9,168 bases of DNA, from contig JACPTT010000068.1 in the NCBI GenBank assembly GCA_016192645.1, positions 1-9,168 of the forward strand. Direction: 5' to 3'. Under the pieces are notes generated by a model. The model was not told where the DNA came from and did not search any database. It worked only from the letters and a program-made list of their open reading frames with translations. The position numbers were made by a program, and so were the translations under genes. This document shows positions 1 through 6,859 of this stretch, one piece after another; the first letter of the stretch is position 1; each line of letters starts with the position of its first letter. This stretch comes from Candidatus Levyibacteriota bacterium. Its GTDB lineage: Bacteria; Patescibacteriota; Microgenomatia; Levybacterales; UBA12049.

Positions 1-187
1 CAAGCTTTTTTTTGAGGTTATTTCCATCAGACAGGAGAGAAGAAATTTTGGTTTTTGAATTTATTGACTCTTTGGAATAATAGAGAAGCTGAAGTAGCAA
101 TAATGCGGACATTAGAGCTATCAAAACAAAAACAAATAAATAGATTTTTTGTTTAATAATGCTCTTAAGGTAAATACTTAATTTCAT
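1..187 (-). CDS. N-terminal part of an unidentified membrane-anchored protein (runs off the left edge)
   Basis: The minus strand is open from an ATG at 187 to the window edge, giving 62 residues that begin MKLSIYLKSIIKQKIY. A basic N-terminus is followed by one strong hydrophobic stretch at about residues 16-37 (IYLFVFVLIALMSALLLLQL). A polar, Lys/Ser/Asn-rich segment follows, which looks like the start of an extracytoplasmic or coiled-coil region. This is the pattern of a signal anchor or of the first helix of a larger membrane protein. No family can be named from so short a piece. The start is supported by an extended -10 element just upstream (204-212). There is no Shine-Dalgarno site before the ATG. 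It is divergent from the tRNA-Arg gene. Confidence 0.6.
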   Translation of the reverse strand, partial: MKLSIYLKSIIKQKIYLFVFVLIALMSALLLLQLLYYSKESINSKTKISSLLSDGNNLKKKL

Positions 188-203
188 TTCTGCAGTCGTA
201 TTT

Positions 204-212
204 AGTATATCA
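204..212 (-). promoter_or_regulatory. Extended -10 promoter for the leftward partial gene
   Basis: On the minus strand this reads TGATATACT, an extended -10 (TG-N-TATACT) placed 16 nt before the ATG at 187. That predicts a leader of only about 10 nt. No good -35 box is visible, which fits the extended -10 class. The same 9-mer stands before tRNA-His at 8651-8659. Confidence 0.55.
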
Positions 213-238
213 GATTTTGTTTACCCCACCCATTATCT

Positions 239-266
239 TTGAATCCTGAGGGAAATCTGGTAAAAT
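239..266 (+). promoter_or_regulatory. Promoter of tRNA-Arg
   Basis: A -35 box TTGAAT (239-244) and a -10 box TAAAAT (261-266) are separated by 16 nt. A TG at 258-259 makes an extended -10. Transcription should begin near 273, just before the mature tRNA at 277. It lies back to back with the leftward promoter at 204-212. Confidence 0.6.
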
Positions 267-276
267 CAATTTAGCT

Positions 277-350
277 GCGCCTGTAGCTCAGCGGATTAGA
301 GCACCTCGCTTCGGACGAGGGGGTCGGGGGTTCGAATCCCTCCAGGCGTG
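277..350 (+). tRNA. tRNA-Arg (anticodon TCG)
   Basis: A full cloverleaf can be drawn. The acceptor stem is 277-283 with 343-349 (pair 1-72 is a G-U wobble). The D stem is 286-289 with 299-302. The anticodon stem is 304-308 with 316-320 around the loop CTTCGGA, giving anticodon TCG at 311-313. The T arm is 326-342 with loop TTCGAAT, and G350 is the discriminator. No CCA is encoded (the DNA continues CTTCTT), so the end must be added by a CCA-adding enzyme. The next gene starts 6 nt downstream, so both are probably on one transcript. Confidence 0.96.
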
Positions 351-356
351 CTTCTT

Positions 357-2744
357 ATGAATCGTTTGTTGCCACTTATTAAGCTTTTCCTGGGTTGGCC
401 TATTTCTCTTCTTGCCCTAATTTTTATCTTCAGGCTGATTATTGCCAAAGGCGAAATCGTTTTTCCAAACATTTCGGAAATAAATTTCCCGCTGTTTTTT
501 TTGGGGATACTAATATTACTTTTTTATTTTTTTCTTCGAAGTTTTTTTTGGCAGCAAATCCTCAAAGAGAAAGGATATAAAATACCCTTTACCGAAGTTG
601 CATGGCTTTGGGCAGCTTCGGAGTTTAAACGCTATGCGCCGGGAAAAATTTGGCTGTTTTTAGGGCGCGCCATGCTTTTTTCAAGGTATGGAATAAAAAA
701 TAAGGATATCTTTGCCGCACTGTTTATTGAAGTAAGTTTTTTAGTTTTAAGCAGTATCTTGCTTTCCCTTTTTTCTCTCCCGCTAATTATTAAAGTAATA
801 CCCTTCTTTCAATTTATGTCAGATCCGCTAATTTTTTTCCTACTTCTTTTCCTAATTGCAGTCGGGACTCTTCTTTTTATTTTTAATGCGCGTTTTGCTA
901 AAAAAATTAATCTCAAATCGCCTTTGTATATTCTCCCGGATTTTCCTCCGAACGTAAATGTGCGGCTCTTGCTCATTTCCCTCATTTTTATGTCTCTGTT
1001 TGGCTTGGGAGTTTATATTACAATCTTGGCTGTTGTTCCTTTTCCCGGAACTCCGATTGGATGGACTTCTTTTTTTGTCTTTGCTTTTTTAATAGGCTAT
1101 CTTTCTTTTGTTACTCCCATGGGATTGGGAATCCGCGAAGGCGCAATAACGCTTGGACTTTCCAAGTTTATAATGCCTGCGGCAGCCGGCATGCTATCAA
1201 TTTATTCGCGCATTATTCTTATCTTCGTTGAATTTATCTTTCTGGCTTTTGCGTTTTTTTTCTCTCGTTCCAAAAAGCTGTTTTTTCAAAAATCACTCAA
1301 CTGGCTTCAAGCGCACAAATCGCAAGTTATTCTTATTTTTTTTATTTTTTTATACATTATTTACTTTACGACAGCGAGTTTTCTTCGGCATGAAAATTTT
1401 TACTCCGGACGTTATGATTTAGGCAACATGGACCAGGTGGTTTGGAATACCTCGCAAGGCAGAATTTTTCAAGCCTCATCCGACGAGAATGGGGGACTCG
1501 CGGCAGTTTCGCGGCTTTCAGCCCATGCCGATTTCATCCTGATTTTAATCTCGCCGCTTTATCTTCTCTGGTCAGATCCAAGAATGCTCTTGTTTCTGCA
1601 AACGCTTATTCTTGCTTTAGGCGCGGTTTTTGTTTTTTTGCTGGCAAAAAAAATCACCGGTAGGGAAGGAGTAGGACTTTTATTTTCCGTTTTGTACCTT
1701 TTAAACCCGCACATTCAACACGCAAACCTGTATGATTTCCACGCAGTTACTTTTGCAACGACTTTTCTGCTTGGCGCCTTCTACTTTCTCATTGAAAAAA
1801 AATATGGCTGGTTTTTGTTATTGGCAATTCTTTCCGGACTTGCAAAAGAGCAGATATGGCTTATTATCGCTCTTTTTGGCGCTTACATTTTTGTCTTTGC
1901 GAAAAAACGCCTTTTTGGCACGGCTGTTTTTCTTACTTCGCTGGGTCTATTTTATTTCCTTATCTGGCAAATAATGCCAAACGCACGAGGCGCCCAGCAT
2001 TTTGCTCTTTCGTATTATTCTGATTTCGGAGATTCTCCAACCATGATTGTTAAAAACGTTTTATTTTCACCAGATAAAATCTTTAGAACGCTCCTTCTGC
2101 AGGACAGAAAGGATTACTTGTATCACTTATTTCTGCCTCTTGGATTTCTTCCCTTTCTTTCTCCATTATCTCTTCTATTTGCGCTGCCGGACATCTTGAT
2201 CAAGCTTTTAAGCAGCAACGCGAATCTGCGCCAAATTTATTATCACTATACGGCCGTCATCACGCCATTTCTATTCATTGGCGCGATATTTGGCATAAAA
2301 AACCTGCAAAGGATGTTTCCCAAACTTCCTTTGCTTTTTTATTCGCTATGCTTAATACTTACTACTTTATACGCCGCCTATTCTTTTGGCCCGCTTCCTT
2401 GGGCAAAAAATCCCAATATTGACATGTTCATAAAACCCCAACCCAATCGAGAAATTATAAAGAATCTTCTTCCAAAAATCCCTAACAAATATTCTGTCGC
2501 CGCGACGAATAATCTGGGATCGCACTTGTCTTCGCGAGAAAAAATTTTTACTATTCCTGTTGGCGTTGACAAGGCAGACATTCTTGTATTTCTTCTCAAC
2601 GACACTTTTGCCCAGCCTTCCCTAAAAGCCCAGAAAGAAATGGCAGAAAAACTAAAAGACGATAAAGATTATGTGCTGGTTTTTGAAAAAGATGATTTTG
2701 TTGTTTTTAAAAAACAAGGGGTTGAACTATCTTTTTTCGATTGA
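357..2744 (+). CDS. Polytopic membrane protein: UPF0104/flippase-like domain fused to DUF2079
   Basis: This encodes 795 residues with many transmembrane helices. Residues about 1-305 resemble the UPF0104/LPG-synthase transmembrane family: a KRYAPGK motif at 91-97 and the signature TPMGLGIREG at 253-262. After a short basic linker, about 305-320, the rest matches DUF2079, a predicted GT-C-like membrane family. Its signs are RYDLGNMDQVVWN at 352-364, a conserved HAD at 390-392, NLYDFH at 457-462 and AKEQ at 496-499. Both families are thought to act on lipid-linked envelope molecules, but the substrate is unknown. I chose the ATG at 357 over an in-frame GTG at 348 that lies inside the tRNA. No usable Shine-Dalgarno site precedes it. 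The 3' end overlaps the convergent transporter gene by 38 bp. Confidence 0.85.
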   Translation: MNRLLPLIKLFLGWPISLLALIFIFRLIIAKGEIVFPNISEINFPLFFLGILILLFYFFLRSFFWQQILKEKGYKIPFTEVAWLWAASEFKRYAPGKIWLFLGRAMLFSRYGIKNKDIFAALFIEVSFLVLSSILLSLFSLPLIIKVIPFFQFMSDPLIFFLLLFLIAVGTLLFIFNARFAKKINLKSPLYILPDFPPNVNVRLLLISLIFMSLFGLGVYITILAVVPFPGTPIGWTSFFVFAFLIGYLSFVTPMGLGIREGAITLGLSKFIMPAAAGMLSIYSRIILIFVEFIFLAFAFFFSRSKKLFFQKSLNWLQAHKSQVILIFFIFLYIIYFTTASFLRHENFYSGRYDLGNMDQVVWNTSQGRIFQASSDENGGLAAVSRLSAHADFILILISPLYLLWSDPRMLLFLQTLILALGAVFVFLLAKKITGREGVGLLFSVLYLLNPHIQHANLYDFHAVTFATTFLLGAFYFLIEKKYGWFLLLAILSGLAKEQIWLIIALFGAYIFVFAKKRLFGTAVFLTSLGLFYFLIWQIMPNARGAQHFALSYYSDFGDSPTMIVKNVLFSPDKIFRTLLLQDRKDYLYHLFLPLGFLPFLSPLSLLFALPDILIKLLSSNANLRQIYYHYTAVITPFLFIGAIFGIKNLQRMFPKLPLLFYSLCLILTTLYAAYSFGPLPWAKNPNIDMFIKPQPNREIIKNLLPKIPNKYSVAATNNLGSHLSSREKIFTIPVGVDKADILVFLLNDTFAQPSLKAQKEMAEKLKDDKDYVLVFEKDDFVVFKKQGVELSFFD

Positions 2745-3999
2745 AGTAAAAATAAAGAGCAAATAAAAATACGATAATAGCGCCCAAACGGATTGCAAAA
2801 AGTGAACCAAAATGCTCGGCAAAAAAACCTATCTGAAAGCTTCCAATCGGACTCATTCCCAAAAACATTAAAGTATAAATACTCATAACCCGCCCTCTGA
2901 GGCGGTTATCAACCATATGCTGAATAGTACTGTTAATTGTTACAAACTTCATGGTAAGACCAAAACCTACGAAAAACAAGAAAATAAACGCAAGCTGTAT
3001 GTTTGGGGTAAGGGTAAACAAAAAGATCGCAATAGAAAAAAGAAAACTTCCGCCAAAAATAAAAACAGCCGGATTTACTTTTTTTGAGTAGGCGGAGACA
3101 AGAATGGTAGCAAGGACGGCTCCTAAACCGCCCGACGCATGCATATATCCAAATCCGGAAGCACTCGCGTGAAATATTTTTTCGGCCACAACAGGCAAAA
3201 TCGTAGAATATGACCAGCCGAAAATAGATGTAACCGCAACGAAAACTAAAAGCATTTTTATCGCCGCGTGGGAAAAGGAATAGGTGATTCCTTGTTTAAT
3301 CGCCTTAAGGGGATGAAGGCCAAGGTTGGGAACCATGGGTTTTACAAAGATTAGAAAAAGAACAATAGCAAACGGGATGAAACTAAAACCGTTTAGAACA
3401 AAACCAACTCCCTCTCCCATAGTGACAATTATTGCCCCGGCCATTGCCGGCCCAATAACACGGGCTCCGCTAAAAACCCCGGCATTGAGCGCAATCGCAG
3501 ATGCCATTTCTTTTTTTCCTACCATTTCAATAACAAATGCATGCCGTGCCGGCATATCAATCGCACTTATAAGACCTGCCAAAAAAGCCAAAATTATAAT
3601 CTGGAGCACGGTTATAACCCCGGAAATTGTGAGAAATCCCAGTATAAATGCAAGAATCATCGAGCTTATTTGAGTAAAAATAAGTATTTTCTTTTTTGCG
3701 AATCTATCCACAATAACGCCGCCGAATAAACCAAAGATAAGAATGGGCAGGCTCCCAAGACTACTCACAAGTCCCACCATAAAAGCGGATTTTGTGAGCT
3801 GGAACACAAGCCATCCAAGCGCAACTATCTGAATCCAGGTTCCGACAAGCGAAAGCAGCTGCCCAATAAAATAAAGCCTATAATTGCGGTGTTTTAGGGC
3901 CGGGAAAGCTTGGAAGAATGTACTAATCAAGGGGTTTTGGGTAAGAGCGATCTCTTGACTTTCATTAATAATATACTCTTCTTCTTTTATTTTGGGCAT
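2707..3999 (-). CDS. MFS transporter, MFS_3/EntS-like exporter
   Basis: A 430-residue inner-membrane protein with about 12 hydrophobic segments. After a polar N-terminal tail of about 30 residues comes the family start FPALKHRNYRLYFIGQLLSL (32-51) and then GTWIQIVALGWLVFQLT. The MFS motif A equivalent GGVIVDRFAKKK lies at 93-104 between helices 2 and 3. This pattern is typical of the MFS_3 (transmembrane secretion effector) group, which includes the enterobactin exporter EntS and several macrolide exporters. The substrate here cannot be told, and proton-driven export is inferred from the family. The ATG at 3999 is the only plausible start (the next Met is at residue 74). A -10 box sits 8 nt upstream with no Shine-Dalgarno site, suggesting a leaderless mRNA. 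It overlaps the end of the convergent fusion gene. Confidence 0.9.
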   Translation of the reverse strand: MPKIKEEEYIINESQEIALTQNPLISTFFQAFPALKHRNYRLYFIGQLLSLVGTWIQIVALGWLVFQLTKSAFMVGLVSSLGSLPILIFGLFGGVIVDRFAKKKILIFTQISSMILAFILGFLTISGVITVLQIIILAFLAGLISAIDMPARHAFVIEMVGKKEMASAIALNAGVFSGARVIGPAMAGAIIVTMGEGVGFVLNGFSFIPFAIVLFLIFVKPMVPNLGLHPLKAIKQGITYSFSHAAIKMLLVFVAVTSIFGWSYSTILPVVAEKIFHASASGFGYMHASGGLGAVLATILVSAYSKKVNPAVFIFGGSFLFSIAIFLFTLTPNIQLAFIFLFFVGFGLTMKFVTINSTIQHMVDNRLRGRVMSIYTLMFLGMSPIGSFQIGFFAEHFGSLFAIRLGAIIVFLFALYFYFNRKKIVQPLVF

Positions 4000-4007
4000 G
4001 GGCTTTT

Positions 4008-4016
4008 AGTATAACA
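4008..4016 (-). promoter_or_regulatory. Extended -10 promoter of the MFS gene, predicted leaderless start
   Basis: The minus strand reads TGTTATACT, an extended -10 whose last base is 8 nt before the A of the ATG at 3999. Initiation 6-9 nt past the box would fall within 1-2 nt of the start codon, so the mRNA would have essentially no leader. No convincing -35 box is seen; the upstream region is occupied by a 9-bp tandem repeat. Confidence 0.5.
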
Positions 4017-4020
4017 CATC

Positions 4021-4038
4021 TTATACCTTTTATACCTT
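4021..4038. repeat. Tandem 9-bp direct repeat (TTATACCTT x2)
   Basis: TTATACCTT occurs twice with no gap, at 4021-4029 and 4030-4038. It lies in the 73-bp divergent spacer between the MFS gene and the nuclease-dinB operon. It lies upstream of the leftward -10 (4008-4013) and abuts the putative rightward -35 (4037-4042). It could be a tandem operator affecting both promoters, or a chance duplication. Confidence 0.5.
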
Positions 4039-4066
4039 GCGAAGGAAGGTTAAAAAATATTAATAT
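4037..4066 (+). promoter_or_regulatory. Probable promoter of the nuclease-dinB operon
   Basis: A weak -35 TTGCGA (4037-4042) and a -10 TAATAT (4061-4066) are separated by 18 nt. Only 6 nt lie between the -10 and the ATG at 4073, so transcription would begin at the start codon. The purine run GAAGGAAGG at 4041-4049 is 23 nt from the ATG, too far to act as a ribosome binding site. Confidence 0.4.
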
Positions 4067-4072
4067 AGACAT

Positions 4073-4885
4073 ATGATTACGGTTGTTAAAGCATCGGGGG
4101 AAAAAGAGCCTTTTAGTGAAGAAAAGGTTCGCGCCTCAATTCGGCGTGCCGCCGTAGCAAAAGAACTGCAGGAGCAGGTTGTCGAACACGTAAAAAGTAA
4201 ACTCTACGAGAACATTAAAACTTCCGAGATTTATCGTCATATCATCGAGTTTTTAGCAACCTCTAAAACTCCCTTCACCAGATCGAAGTACAGTCTTAAA
4301 CAGGCGATTATGGATTTGGGGCCAACCGGTTATCCGTTTGAGGATTTTGTCGCCGAAATCCTTAAAGCCATGGGCTGGGTAACAACCGTCCGAACGATAT
4401 TGCAGGGAAAATGCGTAACGCATGAAATTGATATTACTGCCATTAAAAATTCGGAAAAAGCAGTTATTGAAGTTAAATTTCATAACTTGCCGGGAACAAA
4501 AACCGGCATCCACGAAGCTCTTTACACAAAAGCCAGATTCAACGATGTTGTGGAAAAAAACGATTTTAACCAAGTTTGGTTAGTAACCAATACAAAGATT
4601 TCTTTGGATGCAATCACTTACGGCGTATGCATGGGAATGAAAGTCATAAGCTGGAATTATCCGGAAGACGGAAGTCTTCGCGACCTCATTGAGCAAGTTA
4701 GATTGCATCCAATTACCGCTCTTACAGCCCTCTCACAAAGCCAAAAACAAAAATTGCTCGAAAACCACGTTGTTCGCTGTCTGGATATCTGTCAAAATCC
4801 AACCGTGCTTGATCAGCTTGAGATTAACGATGAACAAAAAAAGGCAGTCCTTTCCGAAGCGCAGTTTGTCTGCAACCGCGTATGA
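4073..4885 (+). CDS. ATP-cone domain fused to a PD-(D/E)xK (Mrr-like) nuclease
   Basis: A 270-residue soluble protein. Residues 1 to about 85 form an ATP-cone, the nucleotide-sensing fold known from ribonucleotide reductase and NrdR, beginning ITVVKASGEKEPFSEEKV. Residues about 86-200 form a restriction-endonuclease fold: E90 in GYPFEDF, D120 in HEID, then E133-V-K135 in IEVKFHN. These fit the acidic residues and ExK of the PD-(D/E)xK active site. Residues about 203-270 (from LIEQVRLHPITALTALS) are a helical tail of unknown role. I recall this domain order as a recurring but uncharacterised family. The natural inference is a DNA nuclease gated by ATP or dATP. Its TGA stop overlaps the ATG of dinB (ATGA, 4882-4885), so the two are probably coupled. 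Nuclease activity has not been shown. Confidence 0.85.
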   Translation: MITVVKASGEKEPFSEEKVRASIRRAAVAKELQEQVVEHVKSKLYENIKTSEIYRHIIEFLATSKTPFTRSKYSLKQAIMDLGPTGYPFEDFVAEILKAMGWVTTVRTILQGKCVTHEIDITAIKNSEKAVIEVKFHNLPGTKTGIHEALYTKARFNDVVEKNDFNQVWLVTNTKISLDAITYGVCMGMKVISWNYPEDGSLRDLIEQVRLHPITALTALSQSQKQKLLENHVVRCLDICQNPTVLDQLEINDEQKKAVLSEAQFVCNRV

Positions 4886-5934
4886 TTCTCCATGTTGACA
4901 TGGATGCCTTTTTTGCGGCGATTGAGGAGCGCGATAATCCCCATCTTCGGGGAAAAGCAATTGTCGTAGGCGCCGATCCAAAAAATGGGTACGGCAGGGG
5001 AGTAGTTTCAACCGCAAACTACGAAGCACGCAAATACGGAATCCATTCTGCCATGCCCATTTCGGTTGCTTACCGTGTAAACCTTAATGCAGTCTTTTTA
5101 CCGGTTGATATGGTTCGCTATAAACGCGTTTCCGAAGCGATTATGAGAATCCTTCGGAAATACGCCGTTTATTTTGAGCCGGTTTCCTCGGATGAGGCGT
5201 ACCTTCAGCCAAATTTAAAATTTAAAATTAAAAATTCAAAATTAGAGTACCAAGAAGCAGAAAGAATCGCAGAGAAGATAAAGAAAGATATATGGAATCA
5301 GGTGAAGTTAACCTGTTCTATTGGAATTGGGCCGAATAAATTAATCGCCAAAATTGCTTCGGATCACCAAAAGCCTGATGGATTAACCATTGTAGAAACC
5401 AGTGAGGTTCAAGGCTTTCTTGATCCAAAACCGGCAACTGTTCTTCCGGGCATAGGCCCAAAAACCTATGCGGTTTTGCATCAAAAGTGGGGGATTAAGA
5501 CAGTTTTCGATCTGCGCCAAGTTCCCAAAGAAACACTTATTGAGGTCTTCGGAAAAAACGGAAAGTGGATTTTTGAAATTGCAAGAGGCATTGATAGGCG
5601 GCCGGTTGAAGAAGAACACGAAATCAAATCGGTAGGCCGACAAACAACCTTTGAGACAGACACCAATAATTCGCAGTTAATCATCAGTGCTATCTTTGAA
5701 TTGCTGGAAGAAACATTTCAGGAACTTAAAGAGCAAATGTTGAAAGGCAACACGCTAACAGTTATTGTCCGTTATGCCGGTTTTGAAACCCATACCTCGC
5801 AAGAAACTATCATAAAAGAACTTAATTTTGAAAAAGCCAAAAATCTTTCCCTTAAACTCTTGCTTCCGTATTTGGGAAAAAATCGTAAAATCCGCCTAGT
5901 TGGAGTCAGAATAAGCGGTTTTGGTCAAAAATAG
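4882..5934 (+). CDS. dinB: DNA polymerase IV (DinB, Y-family translesion polymerase)
   Basis: A 350-residue enzyme close to the 351 of E. coli Pol IV. It copies past damaged bases. The catalytic metal ligands are visible: D6 and D8 in HVDMDAFF, and D104-E105 in SSDEAYL. F11 is at the steric-gate position that excludes ribonucleotides. The palm motif TCSIGIGPNKLIAKIASD, an HhH segment LPGIGPKTYAVL and a little-finger domain ending IRLVGVRISGF follow in order. Two oddities are seen. An AT-rich heptanucleotide repeat (5212-5246) encodes a low-complexity stretch right after the DE motif, where the usual Asp of DEAYLD is Gln. The chain also stops at GFGQK without a recognisable C-terminal clamp-binding motif. 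The start overlaps the preceding stop. The last 10 bp overlap the convergent hydrolase remnant. Confidence 0.95.
   Translation: MILHVDMDAFFAAIEERDNPHLRGKAIVVGADPKNGYGRGVVSTANYEARKYGIHSAMPISVAYRVNLNAVFLPVDMVRYKRVSEAIMRILRKYAVYFEPVSSDEAYLQPNLKFKIKNSKLEYQEAERIAEKIKKDIWNQVKLTCSIGIGPNKLIAKIASDHQKPDGLTIVETSEVQGFLDPKPATVLPGIGPKTYAVLHQKWGIKTVFDLRQVPKETLIEVFGKNGKWIFEIARGIDRRPVEEEHEIKSVGRQTTFETDTNNSQLIISAIFELLEETFQELKEQMLKGNTLTVIVRYAGFETHTSQETIIKELNFEKAKNLSLKLLLPYLGKNRKIRLVGVRISGFGQK
5212..5246. repeat. Five-copy 7-bp tandem repeat inside dinB
   Basis: Five consecutive heptamers, AATTTAA, AATTTAA, AATTAAA, AATTCAA and AATTAGA, run without gaps (consensus close to AATTNAA). They encode most of the segment NLKFKIKNSKLE between the catalytic DE and the helix beginning EAERIAEKIK. 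The local base composition is far richer in A/T than the surrounding gene. Seven is not a multiple of three, so gain or loss of one unit would shift the reading frame. Confidence 0.8.
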
Positions 5935-6859
5935 TAAAAGACTTGATAAAGAAATCCGTATAGTTTGACGAGCTCTCCGATAACTTGCCGTGAAACTTCT
6001 TTTTTCGGCTGAACGTGCTCAAAAAGATTAAGCAAAACAAACGACCTTCTAATGTTTTCAGGCAGTGAACGGTCGAGTTTAATTGATTCTGAATAGGGAA
6101 CATACGGGTCGTTTTTATCGTGGAGGATAAAAATCCGAGCTCTAAAGTTTTTTAAATTTTGCGAAGGGCTTAACTTTTCAAAAATTTCGCGCTGTGTTTC
6201 TTGGGCAACCCTTAACTCATCAAAACTTTCACCCCATTTTTTCTCTTTTGCAATCTCAAGAAGATGATTTACTGCTCCTTCGGCCGGCTGCCAGGCTGAA
6301 TCTTTTTCGGTAAGAGCCGCAAGATAATCCCTAAGGCTATAGTACCCGCCAAAAAAAACAAGCGAGTGAAGCTTTTCGTTAATCCGCGGATTTTCGGCCG
6401 CAACTAGCGCAATTGAGGAGCCAACCGAAAAACCAACAAAAGATATCCGATTTTTGTCAACCGCCGAAATCGCCTCAAAGATGAAACGCCCCTATCCAAA
6501 ATCTCAAGCCTTGGCCAAAAAACAGCATATCCTAAGCGGGCAAGTGTCTGAGCAAAGTTAAGAAGAATCACCTTATCCTTTTCTTGTGTTTTCACTCCCA
6601 TAGCCAAAATCAGCGCCGGTTTTGGCTTTTCCGAAGCGGGAGTAATAAGATCGGCAACGATCTTTCCGTTTGCGGAATCGAGTTCGATTTTTGCCTGCTT
6701 GGGAACAGAGGTCAATAATTGAAGGGGCTTTGCGGGAATCTGGGGAAACTGTTCGGAAATAAAAAGTATGACTTTAACATGCGTAATCAATGGTTTGGAA
6801 AAAATAACGCCAATAACAAAAATTCCGGCTAAAAGAAAAAGAAAGATTTTAATTTTCAT
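5925..6859 (-). pseudogene. Alpha/beta hydrolase with a broken reading frame
   Basis: The first frame starts at ATG 6859 and runs to a stop at 6404. It has a signal-anchor segment (IFLFLLAGIFVIGVIF, residues 5-20), a strand PALILAMGVK and LARLGYAVFWPRLEILD, then loses family similarity. In the frame one base off, similarity resumes at VDKNRISFVGFSVGSS and continues without a stop to TGA at 5925-5927. That half carries the nucleophile Ser in GFSVG (codon 6426-6428), an Asp in HDKNDPYVP (6108-6110) and a His in LFEHVQP (6015-6017), a complete hydrolase triad. The break lies between 6494 (a TAG in the second frame) and about 6450. The second half has no start codon before the nucleophile. The segment at the join seems short for the family, so a small deletion is likely. 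Alternatives are an assembly error or a programmed frameshift. It begins in an ATGA overlap with the upstream membrane gene. Confidence 0.8.

Noticed and set aside
318..330. G-rich run as a possible G-quadruplex
   Set aside because: The Gs are accounted for by the anticodon stem, variable loop and T stem of tRNA-Arg.
348..356. GTG start at 348 for the membrane fusion protein
   Set aside because: It lies within the tRNA-Arg acceptor end and adds only three residues; the ATG at 357 is simpler.
3326..3673. Plus-strand open frame opposite the MFS gene
   Set aside because: The translation is a low-complexity Ile/Ala/Pro/Thr pattern typical of a frame antisense to a transporter, with no start signals.
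4253..5684. Several minus-strand open frames opposite the nuclease and dinB genes
   Set aside because: Both forward genes have clear domains across the whole stretch; the antisense frames show Cys/Phe-rich noise and no motif.
5906..6103. 65-residue minus-strand frame at the end of dinB
   Set aside because: The frame beside it encodes the Asp and His of the broken hydrolase, so this is an out-of-frame shadow.
6480..6500. Programmed -1 frameshift in the hydrolase gene
   Set aside because: The site near GATAGGGGC is not a canonical X-XXY-YYZ slippery heptamer, and the joined protein seems short at this point; mutation or assembly error is more likely.
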